Shown: positions 24,586 to 35,900 of the stretch, piece by piece
How positions within the stretch are numbered: position 1 is the stretch's first letter
Layout: the number at the start of each line of letters is the position of its first letter
From: Lantana camara
Taxonomy: Eukaryota > Streptophyta > Magnoliopsida > Lamiales > Verbenaceae
Assembly: GCA_037501455.1 (NCBI GenBank)
Contig: CM074865.1
Location: 8,071,001-8,135,000, forward strand
Reading direction: 5' to 3'
DNA length: 64,000 bases
Made by a program: the position numbers and the translations under genes
The notes under the pieces: model-generated
Seen by the model: the letters and a program-made list of their open reading frames with translations, nothing else
Told to the model about the DNA's origin: nothing
Database searches by the model: none

Positions 24586-26412
24586 TTGTACAAAGATCTT
24601 TAAGAAATTTAGCATACCTTGGAATTTGTTTTATGGCATCAAGAAGCGGGATATTCAACTCAACCTTTCTGAATGTGTCCAGGATTTCTTTCTCTTCCTT
24701 GACCTTCTTAGACTGTGCAAATCTAGAGAAAAAGGTGGTGGAATCATCAGAGGTTTGGGCTGCATAGTAGGTTCTGCTTGCTGCTCTGTCTCTAAGCTAT
24801 GATCATGGCTTACGCCCTTGCCTACTGAATCTGCATCAGCATCGAAATCTGCTCTGTTTTGCTCTATTTTTCCACTACTTTGTCCTTCTTTCTGCTTCCT
24901 CACAGGCAATTCGAGCTCCTTTCCACTCCTCAGGGTAATAGCGCTAGCATTTTGCCTCGGATCGATCGTTTGAGATGGCAATTTTCCTTTGTTTTCAAGC
25001 TTGCTGACTAAAGTTGCTAGCTGTCCCAACTGATTTTCCAAGTTTTGAACAGTGGACTGGAATTGCTGCATATTTGTTCTCGTTTACTGCTGAAATTGTT
25101 GGTTGTTAGTCATAAAAACCTTGAACATATCTTCTAAAGACGTACCTGAATTAGAGCTTGAAGGTTGCTGAAAATTTGGTTGTTGTGGCTGAAAATTCTG
25201 ATATGGCTGGAAGTTTTGAGGTGGTCTTTGTATGGGTGGCCTTGGCTGAAAATTTTGTTGTCCTTGAAACAATTGAGGCCTTGGTGCATAACTGAAATTA
25301 GGATGATCTTTCCAGCCTGGATTGTATGTATTCGAATATGGATCATACTTTCTTTGTTGAAAACCTCTTCATATTGCACTTACGTTTTCGGTTCCATCTA
25401 CTTGGAGTCTTGGGCATAAATCTGTGTGGTGATCGGGACTCGTACAGATTCCACAAACCAAAGATGGTGTTGAATTTGCCACAGCTAGATTCTGCACCAA
25501 AGTTGTTAATCTATTTAATTGATTTTCAATTGAAGTGGAGCTTACCTCATTTACCTTCCTCGGAATATCTTGGTGGTTGCCAAACTGTTGAGAATTAGCA
25601 GTCATGGTAGAAATTAGCTACCTTGCTTCATTTGGAGTTTTGTTAACAATTGCACCACTTGCTGCATCCATCATTCGCCCCGCCATTGGAATTAAACCTT
25701 CATAAAAATATTGGATCAAAGCTTGCTCCGAGTGTCCATGTTGTGGACAACGTGCCAAGAGTTTCTTAAATCTTTCCCAATAATCATGAAGAGTTTCAGA
25801 TTCTTTTTGTCTAACTGAAACTATCTCCCTTCTTGTGGAGACAACTCTGGATGTGGGGAAAAATTTCTCCAAGAAAGCCGAAGCCATGGCTGTCCAAGTT
25901 ATGATTGATCCTGGGGGTAAATAATACAGCCATTCTTTCGCATCATCAGCTAATGAGAACGGGAATGCTCTCAATTTAATCTGCTCCTCCGTAACTCTAT
26001 TTGGCCTCATGCTAGAGCAAACCACATGAAACTCTTTAAGGTGTTGATTTGGATCTTCATTCTCCTTGCCTCTGAATGTGGGAAGTAGGTAAATCAATCC
26101 TGACTTTAGCTCAAAGTCAGTTGTCAAAGTAGGCAATGTGATGCACAATGGTTCTTGAGCTACAGGTGGTGCTGTCAGCTGCCTCAGTGTCTGATCTTCC
26201 GCGGCCATGCTTAAGGGATGACCATAGCTAACACCTCCGGTATCTGTGTCAGTGAATAAATTAACCAAACAGGGGAACTGATCTTCTTCAAGAAATCTGC
26301 TACTTTCAGCTTGTTGTCTGCGTATTCTAGCTTCTTTCTTGATCTGTCTTAATGTTCTTTCAATCTCAGGATCGTAAGGAACCAATTTGTTGGAATATTC
26401 AGACCTGGTCAT
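24586..26412 (-). pseudogene. Athila gag, with three in-frame stops
   Basis: The likely start is the ATG at 26412 (MTRSEYSNKLVPYDPEIE), 29 bases after the primer site. The capsid-like part contains LPTFRGKENEDPNQHLKEF, KEWLYYLPPGSI and EKFFPTSRVVSTRREI. Stops at 25618-25620, 25369-25371 and 25084-25086 all leave the frame unchanged, so they are point nonsense mutations. A CCHC zinc knuckle (CGICTSPDHHTDLC) lies near 25440, followed by a glutamine, proline and phenylalanine-rich stretch and a coiled-coil segment (QFQSTVQNLENQLGQLATLV). A frameshift near 24720 ends it. Confidence 0.85.
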
Positions 26413-26440
26413 ACAAGAAAATAACAACAATTAAATCTAG

Positions 26441-26458
26441 TCTCCGGTAACGGCGCCA
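26441..26458 (-). other. Athila primer-binding site (tRNA-Asp)
   Basis: The minus strand reads TGGCGCCGTTACCGGAGA, near-perfectly complementary to the 3' end of plant tRNA-Asp, a few bases inside the 5' LTR. One internal position differs from the usual TTGCCGG. Confidence 0.85.
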
Positions 26459-26464
26459 AAAACT

Positions 26465-27957
26465 TGATGGTTGCCGAATCCACCAAATAATACCTTCACT
26501 TTCCAATACGCAATAAATTGAGTATAGCAGCAAAGGGTCGAACCCAAAGGACTAGCAATTCTTATATATTCCAAAATGACCAAGGAAACAAACCACAAAA
26601 GAGTTCACAACAGCAGGGGGGGTTGTGTAATTAATCAAACTACAAACTAAACACTAAAACAAGGATAACAAGCAAGTGAAAGCTGACGCAAAGTGACTGA
26701 AATTAATTGATTTAAAGTGGGATTATCCTAGCCAAGTTGTTCTTAAAATTCATGCTATTGGTTCGATCATAGATTCAATATTCAACTCTAATTTATTGAT
26801 AGACCGGCTATAGTGGTAACAAGCTCTATACACCTCATCCTTTCTTAAGTTTATAATGATCATGAGAAGCTCACTAATCATTCTCTTATCACAAAAGCAG
26901 TCTTATAGAAACGCTCTTAAGATTTAACTTCGTGATAGCATTGATCATGAAAAGGATACCGATTCTAACCAACAAACTCAAAGAAGCTTGGAATGTTTAA
27001 GTTATTACGCATGCATCTCATCATTCTCAAGTAAACATGGTGATAAACTATCAATGATGTGTGACTCTTCAAGCACATTTACAAGACAATTACGGATCAA
27101 GTATTTGTGCAGTCAAATAAAACAAGTTTCAAGATAACAATTGATCAGAAAATCATCCAAAAACGAGTTCAAACAATACACACAAGATACGTGCATATAC
27201 CAAGAATTTAGAGCTGCATAAACACAATTAGATCTCACAAAACCAAAGCATGAATCAAAGAAACAGCTTTACTAGGATAAAAGAGAGATTAGCTACTGTA
27301 CATGCTTGCAAAATAACCAAACAACAACTGTTTCAGAACTGAAAATAAGCTAACACAGCTGATCTATACAAGAGAGTTCAACTAGCTATACAAATCTAAG
27401 CATTAACATAAGTGAAAAAGAGAATAAAGGAAAGAAATTGCTTGTTGATCATAACAGGGGAGAAGTCCCCTGTTTTGCTTCTGTTCTTCAGCTGCTACTG
27501 CTGCTACGTTACTTCCTTTTCCTCTAACAGAAGCTGAATCCCCTTTTTTTTCTCCAAAAGCCTTGGTTATATGCTTGGAAATCCAATCTTTGGCACACAA
27601 ATCAAGGCTAAATATTCTCTAGCATCCCAAAACCTGATAATATTCTTATTGAGACGCCAAATACTGATAAAGCAGCTGCAAGTAGCTGAAGTTCGCCAAA
27701 AATAGAAAATCAGTCGCAACTTTTGACTTTGATGATGTGTCTGCTACGTCACCACTTAGTTCAAGGGATGATCATGGCTTGAGATCATGGCTCAGGTCTT
27801 TTTCTGCACTTGAAACTTCTTTTGATCCATATCTCGCATTGTACTTCATTTCTCCATAATCAGACCTGTAATGCCAAATTTAAGCACAATTAAGTAGATT
27901 TCCTATCAGATATGTGGGGAAAATTAAAGTAAATTAAGCCCAAAATACACACTAACA
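26465..27957 (-). repeat. Athila 5' LTR
   Basis: It is 1493 bp and pairs with 10207-11705, with termini TGATGG and CTAACA on the plus strand. The right target duplication TTCAC follows at 27958-27962. Confidence 0.93.
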
Positions 27958-28027
27958 TTCACCTAGCCACAGCCCGGCTAGCAGGTCGAATTAAATGTTT
28001 TAAAAATAACTAGGAGGATTCAGGGGA

Positions 28028-30675
28028 TCAGTCGATATCGACCTGAACCGAAGTTGATTCCTGAGCAGCTCGATTCCTGGCTCTCTCGAACTCACGGGTA
28101 CTGGGAAGGAAATGCTCGACCTCGACCGGTTGAGGCAGCTCACACGTCACCTGGGACTTGGTCCTTTTGGCCTGGGCCATCTCAATGGCATGGCCATATT
28201 TGTAGGTCGCCCAGTCGATTTGAACTGACTCCTCTTCCTCTGGGAGATCAACGGCGGCCGGGTCGGGGAGCATAGGGCCGATCGATTCAAAGTTAAAGTT
28301 GGGGGGAAAGACATCCTGGGCCTTGAGCTGGTTGATAGCAATCTGAAACCCCTCCTTCAGATCGTTTTCTCCACGATCAAGCTCGCTTCCTCAAATTCGG
28401 GCCCCTCCATGAACTCCCGAACCGCGTACCGCTCGATCTCGAGCTTGCATTTCTTCATCTCCTCTGTGGATTTGAGGATCTTTGCCCTAGCGAGATCGAA
28501 AATCTCTAATCTACCCTCATCCTTTGCAGCTGCCTTAGCGCTTTCGAGCTGACCGGCGAACTCCAGCCTTAGCCCAGCAATGGCATTTTCGTGCGCTAAA
28601 GCCTCCTGGGCGCTCTTCATTTGGGCCTCCATCGAGTCCCTCTCCTCAACCCGGACCCGTTTCTCCTCTCTGGCGTTGCGAAGGTCTTCCTCGAGCTGAT
28701 GAATAATTTGAGGGTCCATCGAAGCGAGCCGCGCCTTTGCACTCTGGTATTTCTCCTTGTACCTCTGTTTGCCGGCTTTAAAGACCTTCGCTTCCTGGAT
28801 CGAGTTCACCAACACGGGGAGGACGTCCTGAAAAAGCAACAAATAGATCGATTAGGAACAAAGGGATCGATCAGCAAAAAGATCAGCAACGTACAGGTCG
28901 ATCACTATCGAATCGATCGACGCGAAATGTCGCAAGAAAATAAATAAACTTACGTAGAAGATTCCTCGAGCGGCTTTGGCCCTCTTCTGATCCGCCGACC
29001 TCGATCTGGATAGCTTCCTATGTTCATCAATGATGCAGGCGGTATTGAACAGAGCGGAGATCAGGTCGATGTCCGGAGTGCCAAAAGTCAAGGCACGCTT
29101 TGAGCCATCCGGTCTTTCCAGCTCGAGCCCAGCTGGCCATTGTGGAAGTGGGGCTCTGGGGAAATCCAAAAGCTGGGATTCTTCCGAATCCTCGGACTCC
29201 TCCATCAGGTGAGCGGTCTCTCTGAAAGGCCTCTTTCCCACGCCGTGCCTTGCCTGAACAAACTGGGCATAAGGGTCAATGTCTTCATCAAAATGTAATT
29301 CTAAGTGGTCTAAATTTATTACTTGCTCGAGGTCGTCCTCGACCTGACCCCCTGAAGACCCTGCCAGATCGACGAACTCCTGACCTCGAATTGCAGGCAC
29401 CGTCGTGTCTCGGCCGATCTGATGAGCGCCTTGGTCATGCAGCTCCTTTCGGAATCCCTCTTAATGAACTTGTTGCGCTTCAGGAAGGGCGTTGAGTATC
29501 GAGCGGGCCGCATCGATCACTGGCTGCATCTCGGCGGCAGCGACCTCCCTCTGGCTCCTCGCCCTCATCTTGGCAGCCCGAGACATAATTAGAACTCGGA
29601 GATCTGCAGATCGAAAAAACCAAGGATTAGATTGACATATAAAGAGGAAAATTTACAAAAAAACTTAAGGAACCCCGATCGAGGAGGGATCCGGTCGAAG
29701 TAGGAGCATACCAAGGCGGAAGTTCCTCCATCGGTGCCCAAGGATTATGCCCGCTTCGACCAGATTCCCCGTCCTCGTCAGGTTCGTATGGTCAAGTAGG
29801 CCCAAGTGAGGAAGCAGATCGAAGTTGTTGTGGAGCTACGAGGTCGATCTGGTAGGAAGGCGCTTAGGATCATCTGAACCCCATGTAGATCGAAACGAAG
29901 GGGTGATGGGGAGGTCGACAAAAAAGAACTTGGATTTCCAATCTACCCCGTGCGACGTCGAGGGGATCGATACCATCTTCCTATGAGGTTTCGACTGAAG
30001 ATTGAAGTACCCGGGGCCAGATTTCACGGCACTATTCAGTGTAAAGAACTCCCCAAAATCTTCGATCTCCGGCGCGAACCCCAAGTTCTTCACGATAATC
30101 ATCATGCAGTGAATCAGGGAGAACGAGTTCGGAGTCAACTGGGCCGGACACATGTTGAATCGAACTAGGAAGTTGGAGACGATCGGAGGTAACGGGAGCC
30201 TAAATCCGTACTTGACTACGTGATAGTAGATCCCAATCGACCTCGGACTCTGTGGGCTACCCACTGTCTCCCTCTCCAGCGGCATTCGAGCTACATACAG
30301 CAAATCCAAAGCAAGTCTCCTCCTCGAGTCCGCGAACTCGGATTCAGTTATCTTCGATGACCTCTGGGTTACATGGGTTAAAGTGCGGTAGATATGACGC
30401 GGTTGCTCCATCACTGGAGGGTTTGCCATGGGTTCTTCGATCTCCCCTTCTTCATCGACCTGCGGAACCTCCGGCTCATCTACTAATCTCAACGGTCCTC
30501 TCCCTCTCGAGGTCGAAACGGGTCCCCTGCGATTGGCCGTACCGCCGGATCCCACGAGTGACTCAAAACTAGCATCTGGAAGCGAAGGGACACTTTGCTC
30601 GACCTCCCGTTCAGGAGACGGCGTGAAAGCCGCTTCCACAGATTCCTCACCCACTTCGATCTGATCGCGAGCCAT
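28028..30675 (-). pseudogene. Tat antisense additional gene (putative gypsy-type transposon protein), with introns
   Basis: The reading frame starts MARDQIEVGEESVEAAF at 30675 on the strand opposite to Tat gag-pol. Residues 150-260 include YGFRLPLPPIVSNFLVRF, CPAQLTPNSFSLIHCMMII and HGVDWKSKFFFV, typical of the plant 'putative gypsy type transposon' domain found in Tat additional ORFs. The first open segment ends at a TAG near 29836. Two intron-like gaps follow: 29711-29604 (GTATGC to CTGCAG) and 28953-28828 (GTAAGT to TTTTTCAG). The second joins GIFY to DVLPVLVNS in phase. The C-terminal half is a charged coiled coil (about 28827-28360) and an acidic tail reached after a frameshift near 28365. 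No enzymatic motif is visible and the function of this family is unknown. Confidence 0.75.
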
Positions 30676-30802
30676 AAGAAATGGGAGAAGAAATGGAACT
30701 TTACCTTGAGAGCAGGTCGAACAAGCTTCAAAAGGGCTGTAGATCGAAGCAGTTCAGTGGCTTATGTGTGAAAACAGTGAAATGAAGCTTGAGGGTGACC
30801 CC

Positions 30803-30812
30803 CTATTTATAG
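30803..30812 (-). promoter_or_regulatory. TATA box of the antisense Tat gene
   Basis: The minus strand reads CTCTATAAATAGGGG, a near-consensus plant TATA box about 130 bp upstream of the ATG at 30675. It lies inside the element but outside the LTR, so the antisense gene appears to have its own promoter. Confidence 0.6.
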
Positions 30813-31047
30813 AGGGTGAAAAGGTAACGTCTCGAAATACGAAACGACGCCATTATTACCCCGGACACGCCACCCCCCCTCAAAGGTCACGTCGCATTAA
30901 ATGCGGCATCAGATCGATGAACTCAAAAGTCGTGCCTAATCATCAAGGCGGCGGTTCGATTCTAACGGCTACGACGGTTCCCTTACTCAATGCCAGATTG
31001 ATGAAATTACCACCGCGAAATTTCACACTGGTAATTTGGGGGGCCTC

Positions 31048-31815
31048 TGACATGGCATAATAGTACATGGTTACGTGGCCGTCCCCGATTGGTGCCATGT
31101 GGACCTTTGCGCCACCTTGGACAGACCAGATCGTCAAATCTATTCACCAGATCGTGACTAATCTACTAACGATCTGAAGAGTCCGTCGTCCTCGATCTAA
31201 GTAGCGTGTCTCTCGATCTGCCGTCTACTCCCTGGAGGAAAACCCAAACAAAACTGAGGAACCCGGTAGGCAACATCGATCTGCAGATCGATTACATACG
31301 TCACGGGACACCCGAATACTGTAAAGCACTCCTGTCGGGACACGTGTATCCTTCCCATTCCCTGGAACAGGCGTACTACGGCTCATTAATGACCGTCAGT
31401 CCCTGCTTTTACCCAAAGGGGAAAGAAGGTACGAACGACCCGCCTCAAGTCGGTTCCATCGTCCGACATCCAGATCGACGACTGGCAACGCCATTAATGC
31501 ACACCTACAGTACACGCATTACTGCGTTATTTGACCGTGGCTATAAATACTCGCCCTTTGAACAGTAGTTGGTAAGCCTTTACTCCGCATTAAATTGCAT
31601 TTATTCTCTTTCTAAAGAGCTCCATTACTGACTTGAACGTCGGAGTGCCAAACTTGGGCAAAACCCCAAGTTCCCCAAGTTGGTACTTAGCTCCCGTGTG
31701 TTAGTGCTTTCAGGTCGATAAAGAACCCACTTAAACAAATTCTTGACTGATTGGCCCATATCTGACAGCCAGATCAACCACGTCAGATCGACCAAATTTG
31801 AGCCAGATCAAATTT
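31048..31815 (+). repeat. Tat 3' LTR (boundaries approximate)
   Basis: A purine run TTTGGGGGG at 31035-31043 precedes TGACATGGCA, the probable LTR start. A TATA box CTATAAATAC lies at 31541-31550, followed by the R/U5-like text TTACTGACTTGAACGTCGG common in Tat and related LTRs. The right end is uncertain, near 31815, where AGATCA and GATCGA words typical of this element cease. The 5' LTR is missing, so neither terminus can be checked by pairing. Confidence 0.55.
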
Positions 31816-32550
31816 ATTGATCAAAGTATTGGAATGTCATTGTTCTTCACCCAAGTGAGATTCAAGTTTATAAGATTGAACCATCAAGCGCAAATGGTCA
31901 AACCTTGACCTAAACTTAGATCTCGACATGATAATGTTCAAAAATGAAATAAATGAACATTTGTTTGTTTCAAGTATAATGTTTCATTAGTTGCTCCGTT
32001 TGGTGATTTATTCTTAACTATATAACTATTTAAATTCTACATCGTTCATTGTCAAAGCTGCCACTTTGTTACTTCAAATGTAATTGGGCCAAGCCCATTA
32101 AATCTTCATGGACCAGCTAATCTAATATTTGGGCCGACGGATTCATATATAGTAAATTCTTTGTATTTTGCAAAATGCAAATAATCAAAATCAAATATGA
32201 TGTTTAGCCCAATAAACATTTCTGTAAGTCTTCTACAGTTTTTTCGTTTTGAAAAAAAAAAAAGAAGATATTTTTATTAAAATTGATGATAACAATTATC
32301 AAAAAAGATGTAACATCTCACAATTAATGCTAAACTTGTACTTACGGTAGTTGACTCGAGTGGATAACGAATTGAATTCTCTTAAGTAATGTGTTGTAAT
32401 TGTCGTTCGAGCTTTATGAATAATAAAAATTATATTGGGAAAAAATTGTGCATCTATAAAATAAATTAGTCTCGATTTTGAATCTGAGAGTAATTGGAAA
32501 CAAATTTGGATCCACTTTCAAACAAGAATAACACTTTGAAGTTTGAACTA
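31816..32550. other. Intergenic DNA upstream of alpha-COP copy 1
   Basis: I see no gene. It is AT-rich and contains the 5' member of the dispersed repeat described at 32075-32152. It probably includes distal promoter sequence of the alpha-COP gene. Confidence 0.6.
32075..32152. repeat. Repeat R1 marking the left edge of the alpha-COP duplication unit
   Basis: TGGACCAGCTAATCTAATAT followed by TTGGGCC has a counterpart at 38773-38852 (TGGACCAGCTATGCTAATAT followed by TTGGGCTG). About 80% of positions agree over some 78 bp. No third copy is seen after the second gene. Confidence 0.7.
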
Positions 32551-32726
32551 AAGTACTGCAAATTAATTTAATTAACTCAAAAATATTTATATTAGATCAT
32601 CCTTCCAATCAAAAGTGAGCAAATCAATCTTAATGGCAAAGTATTGCAAATTAATTTAATTAATTCAAAAGTAATTATATTAGATCATCCGCCCAATCAA
32701 AAGCGAGCAAATCAATCACAATGGCG
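32551..32726 (+). repeat. 88-bp tandem repeat in the alpha-COP copy 1 promoter
   Basis: AAGTACTGCAAATTAATTTA at 32551 and AAGTATTGCAAATTAATTTA at 32639 start two units of 88 bp. Each unit carries a CCAAT box (32605-32609 and 32693-32697) in an ATCATCCNNCCAATCA context. The promoter of copy 2 has the matching block once, with CCAAT at 39971-39975. Confidence 0.85.
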
Positions 32727-32994
32727 AAGTTGTAATTTCAGTAGAATTGTAGTGACTAAAATCGTAAATTTCACTCAACTCTATTAAAAACGAATTACAT
32801 TTTCAACTCGTTCCCGGAGTAGAGGTATAGATCCAAAAGCAACTACAAAGAAACAACGCCATTCCCTCACCACCCACACCACCGTCAATTTTTTCACAGA
32901 TCTCGATTAGGGTTTCGATTTGTGTTGTACTGAATTCAGATCTCTCTGCGATTCAGTGTGTGTGATTTTAGTGGGGGGTAAATAGTTGCAGAAA

Positions 32995-35900
32995 ATGTTG
33001 ACGAAGTTCGAGACGAAGAGCAATAGAGTGAAAGGATTGAGCTTTCACAGCAAGAGGCCATGGATCTTGGCGAGTCTTCACAGCGGCGTGATCCAGCTCT
33101 GGGATTACCGTATGGGCACCCTAATTGATCGTTTCGACGAGCACGATGGCCCTGTTCGGGGTGTTCATTTTCATAAATCGCAGCCTCTTTTCGTTTCCGG
33201 AGGTTTGAATCTGTTCCTAGTCAATTTTGTTTTTGCGGGGTGATCTCTGCTTGATTTGGTGTGAATTCGTTGTTTGAGGATTGGTTACCGTGTTTTGGTT
33301 TCGGATCTGCTCGTGGGAGTGTGGGGAGATTTGCGTGCGGGATTGGTGGATTTGGGAATTTTGATTCGCGGTGTTGATTTATGTGTACGTCATTGTTTAG
33401 TGGATGTTGTGATCATAATTGGTGGGATTGTGTTGTATCTGATCTGATGCATGCTATGTTATCTCACCATAGGCATTGGGTTTAAGTAGGCGTCGAACTT
33501 GTTTTGTTGCAAGTTTAGTACTACTGAACTAAAAAGAAAACTTAGTCTAATTTGATTTCGATTTTATTCTTGATCTCATTCATAATGTGCCTGCATTTAG
33601 TATTTAAATACGTAATTCAAAAAGTGAGAATTTTACCCTCTTCCAACTGGATTCTAGTTATTGATGCAGCATGTTAGGTGTTGTAAAATGTGACTGCCCT
33701 TTAAATTCTTCTTTTTGTTAATTGATTGTTGTGGAGCTTCTTTCAATTTTAGGCGATTTTTCCTTTTGTTGGTGTTAGAACTGGAAATCTCGATCACTAT
33801 CCTTTTCTTGATCTTATACTTGATGTGAGTATTGGAAGAGTTTATTTGTCTAAAGGCACATAGTTTAGTTCTATGAAGTCCAACAAGGAAAAACTTATCA
33901 GCACTTCTGTGTTCTATTTGATTTTTGGAGCTGTCATATTTCACTATCTTTTATTATTTGTCTTATGATTGTGGTTTATGCGAATGGGATGCTTAGTGGA
34001 ACTTACTTCTGTGGATATCGTCTGGTATCTGGAATTCTGGATTACCCAATCACTTGTTACAGTATTCTATTATATTTCTTTGAAGAAATTTTTCGGGAGG
34101 TTACTTGTTGATGGTTTTATTCTTGTATTCATATAGAGATGCCTTATCTGATTCATGCCACCATTGGTTTGTGCAGGCGATGATTACAAAATCAAAGTGT
34201 GGAATTATAAATTACACAGATGTTTATTTACTCTTCTTGGTCATCTTGATTACATCCGGACAGTTCAATTTCATCATGAGTATCCCTGGATAGTCAGTGC
34301 TAGTGACGATCAAACAATCAGAATTTGGAATTGGCAATCACGCACTTGCATTTCTGTGTTGACTGGACACAACCACTATGTCATGTGTGCCACATTTCAC
34401 CCCAAAGAAGACTTAGTCGTTTCAGCATCTTTAGATCAGACTGTTCGGGTTTGGGATATCGGTGCCTTGAGGAAGAAAACTGTATCACCTGCTGATGACA
34501 TTCTGAGATTGTCTCAAATGAATACAGACTTCTTTGGTGGTGTTGATGCTGTTGTGAAATATGTCCTGGAAGGCCATGATCGAGGGGTTAACTGGGCTTC
34601 ATTCCATCCCACTCTCCCTCTCATTGTTTCTGGAGCAGATGACCGCCAAGTCAAAATCTGGCGAATGAATGGTATGCTAACTCGGCCACTGTTTTGTTTG
34701 ATTTTCTTGTTCAAATGTGTATTGTAGCTCGTAGGCAGTTAGATATTAAATTTGCATTTAGAGTTATATGAAATCTAAATTCAATAATAAAAGGATGCTT
34801 TACTATTGGAAAAGGCAGGTCATAATGCTCTTTTGAGATATTCTAGTTTTTATAATACATTGTTCTCTGTTTTTTCTGCAAACTGCTGCTGAAGTTTCTG
34901 GCACTCCCCTTCTGTCAATTTTCGTTAGTTCTTAGAAACTGTATGCTTTGTTAAAATTTGATGAAAAAGCTGTAATTTATCTAGTTAAACTCAGTGAAAA
35001 TAGAGTGTGTTATAATATGGCCGTGTCTTTTCGAATATTTGATACTAAAGTTTCTGATGGAAAACATTTCTAGTGCCCCTCCTCATTAGGTAACTGAACC
35101 CTTTTCCAGTTTGACCAAAGAGAGGATGCCAGATCTGTGCTTTGCTTGAGTTGCTTGAAAATGTGTAGTGCAATTTCCTTTATGATGCAGAAACTCTATG
35201 TTCTAAATGAACTCCTGAAGTTATTTAAAGATTTTATGTTGCTTGACTGAAAACTTGTGCATTGTCTGTATTTACTGACTGATATCTGATTTCTTCTCTC
35301 AGATACAAAGGCTTGGGAGGTTGACACTCTGAGAGGCCACATGAACAATGTTTCCTGTGTCCTGTTCCATGCAAGGCAGGATATCATTGTATCGAATTCA
35401 GAAGACAAAAGTATCAGAGTTTGGGATGCTACTAAAAGAACAGGCTTGCAGACCTTCCGCAGGGAGCATGACCGGTTCTGGATCTTGGCCGCTCATCCTG
35501 AGATGAATCTCCTGGCTGCAGGTCATGACAGTGGCATGATTGTTTTTAAGTTGGAGAGAGAACGCCCTGCCTTTTCTGTCAGCGGTGATTCAGTCTTTTA
35601 CGTCAAGGACCGTTTTTTACGCGCTTTTGAGTATTCAACTCAGAAAGATTCTCAGCTTATACCAATCCGCCGTCCTGGTTCAAATAGTTTGAATCAAGGG
35701 CCTCGAACTCTTTCTTATAGTCCTACCGAATATGCTGTTTTGGTTTGTTCAGACATTGATGGTGGCTCATATGAACTCTATGTCATTCCTAAAGACAGCT
35801 ATGGCAGAGGCGACTCAGTTCAAGAGGCAAGAAGAGGTATTGGGGGGTCTGCAGTTTTTGTGGCTAGAAATAGGTTTGCTGTGCTTGAGAAAAGCAGCAA

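Larger units (their letters stand above)
10207..27957 (-). mobile_element. Athila-lineage Ty3/gypsy element, complete with LTRs, carrying two nested solo LTRs
   Basis: The element is bounded by TTCAC target duplications at 10202-10206 and 27958-27962, with LTRs TGATGGTTGCC...CTAACA on the plus strand. The sense strand is minus: gag, protease, RT, RNase H, integrase, then an extra ORF before the 3' LTR. Athila traits are the CDLGASIN protease motif, the tRNA-Asp primer site and an env-position ORF downstream of pol. Without the two insertions its length is about 12.5 kb. I count roughly 35-40 LTR differences by eye in about 1.49 kb (near 2.5%). Confidence 0.9.
3606..31815 (+). mobile_element. 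Tat-lineage Ty3/gypsy element, decayed, split by an Athila insertion
   Basis: The gag-pol relics (3606-9777), a 3' untranslated part (9778-10206), its continuation after the inserted element (27958 onward), an antisense extra gene and a 3' LTR belong to one element. Features of the Tat lineage (Tat/Ogre/Retand) are a protease with the VxNGSS motif, the RT block NFTDLNKACPKD, a second archaeal-type RNase H domain, and an additional antisense ORF between pol and the 3' LTR. The left LTR is missing and the left end abuts a truncated Tekay LTR. In-frame stops, frameshifts, two tandem duplications and altered catalytic residues show that the copy cannot be autonomous. Confidence 0.8.
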
